From: CAINDR01 sp964495615
GTDB taxonomy: Bacteria; Patescibacteriota; Patescibacteriia; Patescibacteriales; UBA12465
DNA: 38,751 nt
Direction: 5' to 3'
Assembly (NCBI GenBank): GCA_964495615.1
Contig: CAZBVX010000003.1
Span: 1 to 38,751, forward strand
The stretch's first letter is position 1. Each line of letters begins with the position of its first letter. The translations under genes and the position numbers were made by a program. Below the pieces are notes generated by a model, which saw only the letters and a list, made by a program, of their open reading frames with translations, searched no databases and had not been told where the DNA came from. Shown here one piece after another: positions 32,191-38,751 of the stretch.

Positions 32191-34724
32191 TATTTATTTT
32201 TCTCTTTAAAAACTGTGAAATTCAAATATTCTTTCAAATATTTTCCAGTCAAGCTTTTATCGTTCTTGGCAATTTCCTCCGGCGTGCCAACAGCTACAAC
32301 TTTCCCTCCCTTTTCTCCACCTTCCGGACCAAGATCAATTAAGTAATCCATACACTTCAACATATGAAGATTGTGCTCAATCACCAAGACCGAATTTCCC
32401 TTCTCTACTAATTTATTCAAAACCGCCAACAACATTTTGATGTCGTGATGATGCAAGCCAGTAGTTGGTTCATCTAATAAATATAGAGTTCGTTTACCAA
32501 GGGTCATCGATAACTCTTTGGCAATTTTTACCCGTTGCGCTTCACCACCAGAAAGAGTGGTGGAAGATTGACCAACTTTCAAATAACCCAAACCAACCGA
32601 TTGCAAAACTCTCAACTTATCGGTAATAAAATAATTATCACCAAACAAATCGATTGCTTCATCAATAGTCATATCCAAAACATCAGCAATACTTTTTCCT
32701 TTGTATTTTACTTGCAAAGTTTCTCGATTAAATCTTTTGCCGCGGCAAACTTCACATTCCACCATTACCGCTGGCAAAAAATGCATTTCAATCATATTAA
32801 AACCAGCACCCTCACAAGCTTCACAGCGACCGCCAGCACGATTAAAAGAGAATCTACCGATTCCATAAGCCCTTTCTCGAGATTCTGGCAAAGAAGCATA
32901 AAAATCTCTAATTGCAGTGAAGAAGCCAGTATAAGTGGCCGGATTAGAACGAGGAGAGCGACCAATCGGCGACTGATCAATAATTACCACCTTACTAATA
33001 TATTCTGCGCCTTTTACTTCTTTGACGTCTTCTAATTTATATTTTCCGGGACGATTTTTGATGCTGGTAATATTTTTATACAAGACATCATAAAGCAAAG
33101 AAGATTTGCCGCTACCGGAAACACCGCTAACACCGACCAATCTACCCAAAGGAATTTCAACTTTAACATTTTTTAAATTATTAGCCGAAGCGCCAATAAA
33201 TTTCAAAATTCCGTTTGTCTTTTCTCTCCTTTTTTCAGGCAATTCAATTTTTTCTTGACCAGTTAAATATTTAACTGTTAAAGATTTTTCTGAAACTTTT
33301 TTATTTTTTGCTGGATTTAATAAATCCTTGGTCGGTCCAGCCGCCATTACTTCTCCGCCGTGCACACCAGCTAAAGGTCCAAGATCAATCAAATAATCTG
33401 AAGACTTGATTGTTCTCTCGTCGTGTTCAACAATAATCACGGTGTTGTTTTTGTTTTTTAAGGTTAAGAGCGTTTCAATCAAGCGGTCAGTATCTCTCTC
33501 GTGCAAACCAATTGTCGGTTCGTCCAAAACATAAAGAGTGCGGGATAGTTGAGAACCAATTTGTGAAGAAAGTCTAATGCGTTGCGCTTCCCCACCGGAT
33601 AAAGTTTCTGCTGGACGATCCAAAGACAAATAACTCAAACCAACTTTGTTTAAAAATTCTAAACGATTCAAAATTTGGCCAATCACATTTTCGGCAATTT
33701 TTAATTCCCTCTTGGTCATCTTCTGATAATACTTCCAAAAAAAATCATGCGCTTTATCCAAAGATAAATGACCAGTTTCGGCGAGATTCTTGCCAAAAAT
33801 ACGAACCGACAAAGATTCTGGGCGCAATCTTTTTCCTTCACAAGCTGGACAAACTTTTTCCGAAAAATAACCAATTGTGCCCAAACCAGCACATTCTGGA
33901 CAAGCACCGTGCGGCGAATTAAAAGAAAATAATCTCGGTTCCACTTCCGGAAAAGAAAAATTGTCATTCGGACAAGTCCAGTTGGCAGACAACAAAAATT
34001 CATTATCCTCAAAATTAGCAATCATCAAGCCCTTGGAATAATTAAGAGAATTTTCGACCGCCTCAAAAAGCCGGCTTTCATCAGATAGCATTACTTTATC
34101 AATGACAATTTCAATATTGTGTTTTTGGTTAGCAGATAATTTTACTTGATCGCGCAAAGAATGAATTTGACCGTCGATTCTCGCTTCAGAATAACCAAGG
34201 TTAAAATAATCATAAAGTAATTGATAACTTTCTCCTTTGCGATCGCGGACTACCGGACTCAGAATGGTGACATATTCTTTTTTTAAATCCTTGCCGCGAG
34301 TAAGAATAATATCGATCATCTCTTCCAAAGTCAGTTTTTCGATTTTCATCCCGCATTCTGGACAAAAAACTTCGCCCACGCGCGCATAAAGAACCCGCAA
34401 ATAATCATGAATTTCGGTCAGAGTGCCGACTGTGGAGCGAGGATTGTGCGATAAGGCTTTTTGATCAATAGAAATAGCCGGCGCTAAACCAATAATTTCA
34501 TCCACTTCCGCCGGTTTTTTCTGGCCGAGAAATTGGCGCATATATGGCGACAGGGATTCAACATATTGCCGCTGGCCTTCCGCAAAAATCGTATCGAAAG
34601 CCAGAGAAGATTTTCCACTACCGGAAACGCCAGCAATAACCGTCAAAGCATTGTGCGGAATTTCGACATTGATATTTTTTAAATTGTGCATCCGTGCTCC
34701 GCGGATAATTATTTTATCTTCCAT
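32190..34724 (-). CDS. uvrA: Excision repair ATPase UvrA, short form
   Basis: Damage-sensing ABC ATPase of excision repair. The first Walker A is at 32-39 (GVSGSGKS) and a second GVSGSGKSS lies in the C-terminal half. The zinc modules are CPEC (121-124) with C251, CPEC (275-278) with CPAC (292-295), and the C-terminal CEACEGAG with CEVCRGKRF. Two LSGGEAQRI signatures and two LDEPT Walker B motifs are present. The UvrB-binding domain (about 130-245) is retained. The insertion domain that normally separates the two CxxC pairs of the second zinc region is missing: only about 13 residues (AGLGTIGYFSEKV) lie between them instead of about 100. This explains the length of 844 against the usual 940 or so. 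It starts 5 bp after uvrB. Confidence 0.96.
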   Translation of the reverse strand: MEDKIIIRGARMHNLKNINVEIPHNALTVIAGVSGSGKSSLAFDTIFAEGQRQYVESLSPYMRQFLGQKKPAEVDEIIGLAPAISIDQKALSHNPRSTVGTLTEIHDYLRVLYARVGEVFCPECGMKIEKLTLEEMIDIILTRGKDLKKEYVTILSPVVRDRKGESYQLLYDYFNLGYSEARIDGQIHSLRDQVKLSANQKHNIEIVIDKVMLSDESRLFEAVENSLNYSKGLMIANFEDNEFLLSANWTCPNDNFSFPEVEPRLFSFNSPHGACPECAGLGTIGYFSEKVCPACEGKRLRPESLSVRIFGKNLAETGHLSLDKAHDFFWKYYQKMTKRELKIAENVIGQILNRLEFLNKVGLSYLSLDRPAETLSGGEAQRIRLSSQIGSQLSRTLYVLDEPTIGLHERDTDRLIETLLTLKNKNNTVIIVEHDERTIKSSDYLIDLGPLAGVHGGEVMAAGPTKDLLNPAKNKKVSEKSLTVKYLTGQEKIELPEKRREKTNGILKFIGASANNLKNVKVEIPLGRLVGVSGVSGSGKSSLLYDVLYKNITSIKNRPGKYKLEDVKEVKGAEYISKVVIIDQSPIGRSPRSNPATYTGFFTAIRDFYASLPESRERAYGIGRFSFNRAGGRCEACEGAGFNMIEMHFLPAVMVECEVCRGKRFNRETLQVKYKGKSIADVLDMTIDEAIDLFGDNYFITDKLRVLQSVGLGYLKVGQSSTTLSGGEAQRVKIAKELSMTLGKRTLYLLDEPTTGLHHHDIKMLLAVLNKLVEKGNSVLVIEHNLHMLKCMDYLIDLGPEGGEKGGKVVAVGTPEEIAKNDKSLTGKYLKEYLNFTVFKEKNK

Positions 34725-34729
34725 ATTAA

Positions 34730-36565
34730 TTATTTTTCACTGTGATCCAATAAATCTTCAATTTTTTTGATAACTGTTTTTGGGGTAATTTTATTTTTCT
34801 TGTTGTAAGTTAATTGTTTTTCTCGACGACGACGCGATTCAGAAATTGCCTTATCCATTGATTCTGTCACCTTGTCAGCATAAAGAATAATTCTACCCGA
34901 AACGTTGCGAGCCGCGCGACCCATGGTTTGCATCAAAGAAGTTTGGCTGCGCAAAAATCCTTCACGATCGGCGTCTAAAATTGCAACCAAGGTTACTTCC
35001 GGCAAATCCAAACCTTCTCGCAATAAATTAACGCCGATTAAGACATCAAATAATCCTTCACGAAATTGTTTCAAAATTTCCGTGCGTTCAAAAGTTTTAA
35101 CATCTGAATGCAAATAATTAGCTTTCAAACCACTCTTGTTCATAAAAGCGCACAGGTCCTCTGCTTGCACTTTGGTTAAAGTATTAACAATTGTTCTTTC
35201 ATTCTTTTTTGCCAAAAGTTCCGCTTCTTTCATGACATCATTAATCTGGCTATAATTTGTTTCTTTATCAAACACCGGACGGATTTCAATTTCCGGATCA
35301 ACAAGCCCAGTCGGCCTAATCACTTGTTCAACAATTTTGGCAGAATTTTCGTATTCATAATCACCAGGAGTGGCAGAAGTAAAAATTGTTTGACCAATTC
35401 TTTTCAAAAATTCAGCAAAACGCAAAGGACGATTATCCAAAGCTGACGGCAAACGCCAGCCATATTGAATAAGAGTTTTTTTGCGAGCTTGGTCGCCATT
35501 AAACATTCCTCTAATCTGCGGGACAGCAATATGCGATTCATCAATAATTGTTAAGAAATCCGGCTTGCCGTTTTTCCAGGGAAAATAAGCCAACAAGGAG
35601 TCTGGGGCTTGGCCAGCTAGTTTTCCAGTGAGGTGGCGAGAATAATTTTCCACACCATGACAATAACCAAGTGAACGCAACATTTCCATGTCGTAACGAG
35701 TTCTTCTCTCCAAGCGTTCCGCTTCCAAAAACAAACCAGCCTTTTTGTAATAATCCAAACGATCGGCCAATTCAGTTTCAATCTGCAAAACTGCGGCCTC
35801 AATTTGTGGTTGAGAAGAAACAAAATGTTTTGGCGGAAAAATCATAATCTCCGGTAATGATTCCAAAATATTTTTAGTAGTATTGTCCACCAAAGAAATA
35901 TCTTCCACTTGCTGATTTTTTAATTCCAAACGGCAAACAAAATTTTCTGATTTCGGACGAATTTCAAACACATCACCGCGAATTCTAAATTCTCCGCGCT
36001 GAACATCACCATTCACTCTTTCAAACTGCATTTTAATTAATTGGCTAATTAAATCCGCGCGCGTCATTATCTGCCCTTTTTCCAGGCGCAAAGCTGATTC
36101 CAAATAATTAAACGGAATACCAAGATTATAAATACAAGAAACCGAAGCAACAATAATGACATCACTCCTAATCATCAGAGAAGAGGTTGCCGCATGCCTC
36201 AAGCGATCTATCTCTTGATTAATCATCGCCTCCTTGTCGATATAAGTATCAGTAATCGGCAAATAAGCTTCCGGCTGATAATAATCATAATAAGAAACAA
36301 AATAATGAACAGCATTATTTGGAAAAAAATTTTTGTATTCACGATAAAGCTGTGCGGCCAAAGCCTTGTTTGGAGCAATAACCAAAGTTGGACGATTAAA
36401 TTTTTGAATCAAGTTAGCCGCCGTAAAAGTTTTGCCGCTGCCAGTAACCCCTAATAAGGTCTGAAATTTTTCTCCTGCTTGCAAGCCAGCAAACAAACCA
36501 GAAATCGCTTCCGGTTGGTCGCCCGAGGGCTTGAATGGAGATTGTAGGTCAAATAATGATTTCAT
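34730..36565 (-). CDS. uvrB: Excision repair helicase-like subunit UvrB, lacking C-terminal UVR domain
   Basis: Damage-verification protein of excision repair. Walker A is GVTGSGKT (39-46). The beta-hairpin that clamps DNA has YYDYYQPEAYLP. The DESH helicase motif follows, then GMFNGDQARKKTLI and the FTSATPGDYE segment. The last helicase motif is in ILDADREGFLRS and MQTMGRAARN. The protein ends after TYNKKNKITPKTVIKKIEDLLDHSEK. Known full-length UvrB proteins continue there with a linker and a UVR domain of about 35 residues that binds UvrC; none is present. At 611 residues it is about 60 shorter than usual. It is the first gene of a B-A-C cluster with very small gaps, 19 bp after the GT-C gene. 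Confidence 0.96.
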   Translation of the reverse strand: MKSLFDLQSPFKPSGDQPEAISGLFAGLQAGEKFQTLLGVTGSGKTFTAANLIQKFNRPTLVIAPNKALAAQLYREYKNFFPNNAVHYFVSYYDYYQPEAYLPITDTYIDKEAMINQEIDRLRHAATSSLMIRSDVIIVASVSCIYNLGIPFNYLESALRLEKGQIMTRADLISQLIKMQFERVNGDVQRGEFRIRGDVFEIRPKSENFVCRLELKNQQVEDISLVDNTTKNILESLPEIMIFPPKHFVSSQPQIEAAVLQIETELADRLDYYKKAGLFLEAERLERRTRYDMEMLRSLGYCHGVENYSRHLTGKLAGQAPDSLLAYFPWKNGKPDFLTIIDESHIAVPQIRGMFNGDQARKKTLIQYGWRLPSALDNRPLRFAEFLKRIGQTIFTSATPGDYEYENSAKIVEQVIRPTGLVDPEIEIRPVFDKETNYSQINDVMKEAELLAKKNERTIVNTLTKVQAEDLCAFMNKSGLKANYLHSDVKTFERTEILKQFREGLFDVLIGVNLLREGLDLPEVTLVAILDADREGFLRSQTSLMQTMGRAARNVSGRIILYADKVTESMDKAISESRRRREKQLTYNKKNKITPKTVIKKIEDLLDHSEK

Positions 36566-36584
36566 AAAAACTTCATAAATAATT

Positions 36585-38099
36585 TTATTGAAGTTTTAAT
36601 TCTCCGTTTTCGTGAAGATAGAGCGGAAGATTGTCCTTGAGAACTTGCTTGGTATTTTTAAGATTACCACGCAAGCCATAAGTTTCAATTACTCTTCGTT
36701 CCGGAAAAAATATTTTATCGCTGCGATTAGTGATAATAATGGCATTTTCTGGAATTTCTTTTAACAGCTCACCGGCCATAATTCTATTTTCAGCCACCTT
36801 TTTTCTGACCGAAAAAATATTATTCGGATCAGAAAAAGAAACTTGATACAAACCAAGAACAGCAATTGAAATAATCGCAACAATTCTTAAATATTTTATC
36901 CTAAAAATTTGCACTGCTTTTTCAATGGCAATTGCCGCAAAAGGCAGACAAATTGCAAACAAAATTAGCCAATAGCGAACATAGGAAGCGCCAAGGCGAT
37001 TCAACCTAAGAGTCGTTAAATCTTCAAAAAGCCAAGAACCATAATAATTAAATAGCCAAGCAAAAACAAAAATAAAAAGCCAAAAATAAATTTTGGAAAT
37101 TTTAGTTTGCATTTTCCATTTTTTGAGATAAAGAAAAACACCGAACAAAGATAAGAAAATAGTTGCCGGAGAAATCAAAACAAAATAATGCCAAAAATTT
37201 TGCAAGGCTAATTTTGGATGAATACCAAAAGGAATCAAAGCTTGTTTCAACAATTTTCCTAGAACACTAGATTGTTGAGCAAGTTCAGGGAGTTTGTCGT
37301 AGCCGGAAACAAGAAAGCTGCCATAAATTTCTTTTTGCCACACCAACGAAGGAACTAGTGCGGCAATACCGCCAAAAAGAAAGCCAAGAAAATCAAAAAA
37401 ACTAAGCTCCTTTCTTTTAAAAAATAAAATAGTTAAATAAACCGCCCCAAACCAAACAAATTCTGCCGGACGAATTGCCAAAGCCAAACCGCCGAGAAAA
37501 CCAGAAAAGATATTTGTCCAATATTGATCTTTTTTCACATAAACCAAAAGACCAATACTCAACAAAAAAAGAGAAATCACTGGAACGTTTGGCAAGAGCG
37601 ATTCAAAAGAATAATAAAGCCAAGGAGCACTGAAAAGTAAAAAAGATGAAGACATTAAGGCAATTTTTTCACTAGCAAAAACTTTGCGGATTAAAAAATA
37701 AAAAGCCCAGACCCCACCCAACATCAAAAAAGGCGTAAAATAAATAATAGCACCAGTACCAAAAATCTTGGCCAAAAAAGCAAATAAAATAATCAGACCT
37801 AAAAAACTGCCGGGAACTATGTCGCCTGCAATATTGGTGTTAAAACTACGTGGATGAATTTGCCCATCGGCCACCAAATTAAGAATCTCCGGAATCGCTA
37901 AGCGACCATTGCTTGCCAGTTCCCTGGCCCAAAAATAATTTGCTACTTCATCCGGCCAATCGAATTTCAAACCAACACCATTATCAACCCTGACTGGCGT
38001 AATAACCGAAAATTGAAAAATCAAAAAAACTAACGACAAAACACCAAGAACCAAAAAGGGTTTTCGCAATTTAATTTTTGGAATAAAAAAAGTCTTCAT
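36585..38099 (-). CDS. Polytopic GT-C membrane glycosyltransferase (GT39/ArnT-like)
   Basis: Multi-pass membrane protein of 504 residues with about ten hydrophobic segments and a long first extracytoplasmic loop. That loop contains DWPDEVANYFW (D47, D50, E51), the acidic motif where GT-C enzymes bind the lipid-linked sugar donor. Later segments, including an Arg-rich stretch and a short C-terminal soluble tail, fit the ArnT/PMT/GT39 pattern. It would use polyprenyl-phosphate sugars to modify proteins, lipids or glycans on the outer face. Exact activity is unknown. It starts 65 bp after the ABC-F gene stop, from a promoter right at its ATG, and uvrB follows 19 bp later. Confidence 0.75.
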   Translation of the reverse strand: MKTFFIPKIKLRKPFLVLGVLSLVFLIFQFSVITPVRVDNGVGLKFDWPDEVANYFWARELASNGRLAIPEILNLVADGQIHPRSFNTNIAGDIVPGSFLGLIILFAFLAKIFGTGAIIYFTPFLMLGGVWAFYFLIRKVFASEKIALMSSSFLLFSAPWLYYSFESLLPNVPVISLFLLSIGLLVYVKKDQYWTNIFSGFLGGLALAIRPAEFVWFGAVYLTILFFKRKELSFFDFLGFLFGGIAALVPSLVWQKEIYGSFLVSGYDKLPELAQQSSVLGKLLKQALIPFGIHPKLALQNFWHYFVLISPATIFLSLFGVFLYLKKWKMQTKISKIYFWLFIFVFAWLFNYYGSWLFEDLTTLRLNRLGASYVRYWLILFAICLPFAAIAIEKAVQIFRIKYLRIVAIISIAVLGLYQVSFSDPNNIFSVRKKVAENRIMAGELLKEIPENAIIITNRSDKIFFPERRVIETYGLRGNLKNTKQVLKDNLPLYLHENGELKLQ

Positions 38100-38105
38100 T
38101 CTAAT

Positions 38106-38111
38106 ATTATA
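38106..38111 (-). promoter_or_regulatory. -10 element giving a probable leaderless mRNA
   Basis: A perfect TATAAT on the minus strand is followed by ATTAGA and then the ATG at 38099, so transcription should begin at the start codon itself. A TTTACT-like -35 lies in the terminator loop region upstream and is weak. Confidence 0.45.
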
Positions 38112-38115
38112 TAAT

Positions 38116-38151
38116 AAAAATCGCTGGACAGTAAATGAATCAGCGATTTTT
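38116..38151 (-). terminator. Terminator for the ABC-F gene
   Basis: AAAAATCGCTG pairs perfectly with CAGCGATTTTT (11 bp) around a 14-nt loop; on the minus strand a T-rich tail follows, 12 bp beyond the ABC-F stop. Confidence 0.8.
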
Positions 38152-38163
38152 CATTTTCTTTTT

Positions 38164-38751
38164 TTATAATTTACCGAATTCAAAATAATCATCAATATGC
38201 AATTGTTTCACAAAGTCTTCCATGTGGCTCACAATCACCACCGCTCCTTCATAATCATTAATCGCTTCGGCGATTACTGGTAAGTGACGAAAATTAATAT
38301 GATTGGTCGGCTCATCAAGGATCAGAATTCCCGGTTTCATCAAAACCAGGCGAGCAAAAGAAACCAAGCCTTTCTGTCCTTCGGAAAGCTCAGAAATTTT
38401 GTTGCCCATCATTTCACCGTTAATCAAAAAACCAGCGGCAATTGAACGCATTTCCGGAACATCTATTCCGTCTGCCATCGAATTTTTTAAGGAATCAAAA
38501 ACAGTTTCATTAAAATCAAGAGTGGCAAAATCTTGGCTATAATAACCAAGCTTCACGCCGGAAGTAATTTTTGCACCGTCTTTACCGGTAGCCAAAGCAC
38601 GCAAGAAAGTTGATTTACCAATTCCGTTTGGACCGGAAACCAAGATGTGGTCAGTGCGGCCAATTTTTCTTTCAAAAATTTTATCAACCGCTTCGTGTTT
38701 TTTGATAATTTTTACGCTTTTAATTTCGGCTACTGCACCAGACAAATCTTC
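38164..38751 (-). CDS. ABC-F family ATPase, C-terminal part, cut by the window edge
   Basis: The frame is open to the window end, so the N-terminal half lies outside. What remains is the second nucleotide-binding domain: Walker A GPNGIGKST, signature LSEGQKG, Walker B ILILDEPTNHI and H-loop VIVSHMED. DEPTNH, with no membrane segments, marks the soluble ABC-F class (EttA, Uup, ribosome-protection types) that acts on the ribosome. The signature reads LSEGQ where LSGGQ or LSGGE is usual, and there is no C-terminal extension after the domain. The exact subfamily and role cannot be set from this half. Confidence 0.85.
   Translation of the reverse strand, partial: EDLSGAVAEIKSVKIIKKHEAVDKIFERKIGRTDHILVSGPNGIGKSTFLRALATGKDGAKITSGVKLGYYSQDFATLDFNETVFDSLKNSMADGIDVPEMRSIAAGFLINGEMMGNKISELSEGQKGLVSFARLVLMKPGILILDEPTNHINFRHLPVIAEAINDYEGAVVIVSHMEDFVKQLHIDDYFEFGKL

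Noticed and set aside
1..38751. Alternative genetic code with TGA read as glycine (as in some CPR groups)
   Set aside because: All housekeeping frames are intact in code 11, without internal TGA, and uvrC ends at a TGA where the protein should end.
1..38751. CRISPR arrays, tRNA, rRNA or insertion sequences
   Set aside because: No regularly spaced repeats, cloverleaf-like segments or transposase frames were seen. Short AT-rich repeats occur by composition. A tRNA scan would be needed to exclude a tRNA gene firmly.

Overview
This is an AT-rich, densely packed bacterial chromosome segment that most resembles a Candidate Phyla Radiation (Patescibacteria) genome. The signs are compact or domain-trimmed housekeeping proteins (389-residue UvrC, 844-residue UvrA, 611-residue UvrB), a DUF4012 protein, a pilin-like protein, many cell-surface glycosyltransferases, A/T-rich leaders almost without Shine-Dalgarno sequences, and no biosynthetic metabolism. 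Standard code 11 fits: every housekeeping frame is intact, and TGA is used as a stop by uvrC. No rRNA, tRNA, CRISPR array, insertion sequence or prophage was recognised. The lineage assignment is inference; the class cannot be fixed from this window.

Layout. 1-4116 (+): 3' part of a VirD4/TraD-like ATPase, then dnaX and serS, closed by a terminator. 4175-9310 (+): a consensus promoter followed by a secreted glycoside-hydrolase-like/FG-GAP protein, a membrane-anchored protein, alanine racemase, an FtsQ-like protein and a 51-residue membrane peptide: a wall/division/surface unit. 9306-10375 (+): xerC-like recombinase behind its own promoter and an imperfect palindrome. 10389-14287 (-): WecG/TagA-Nudix fusion, gltX and an EnvC-like M23 peptidase. 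14331-15293 (+): CorA-type transporter. 15420-24450: a surface polysaccharide region (two GT4 glycosyltransferases, a Wzz-like protein, an O-antigen-ligase-like protein, a secreted protein), interrupted at 16694-19353 by three unfamiliar envelope proteins: a PKD lipoprotein, a basic membrane-anchored protein and a beta-barrel-like secreted protein. 24463-27493 (-): HTH/nucleotidyltransferase-like regulator, prepilin-like protein and DUF4012 protein in one operon. 27580-29838 (+): divergent membrane protein with a degenerate PPM-phosphatase-like cytoplasmic domain and a propeller-like outer domain. 29905-38751 (-): ABC-F ATPase (partial), GT-C membrane transferase, uvrB-uvrA-uvrC, then rplJ-rplL behind a structured leader.

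How the parts fit. Replication, translation and repair genes alternate with short envelope-building units. Many intergenic gaps hold either a promoter with a 16-17 bp spacer or a clear hairpin terminator, often shared by convergent genes, so transcription units can be read fairly confidently. The points most deserving follow-up are: apparent joint loss of the UVR interaction modules from UvrB and UvrC, with loss of the UvrA insertion domain; the transmembrane pseudophosphatase-propeller protein opposite a regulator-pilin-DUF4012 operon; the three-gene envelope island with Bacteroidota-like features; the WecG-Nudix fusion; and a switchable rplJ leader.
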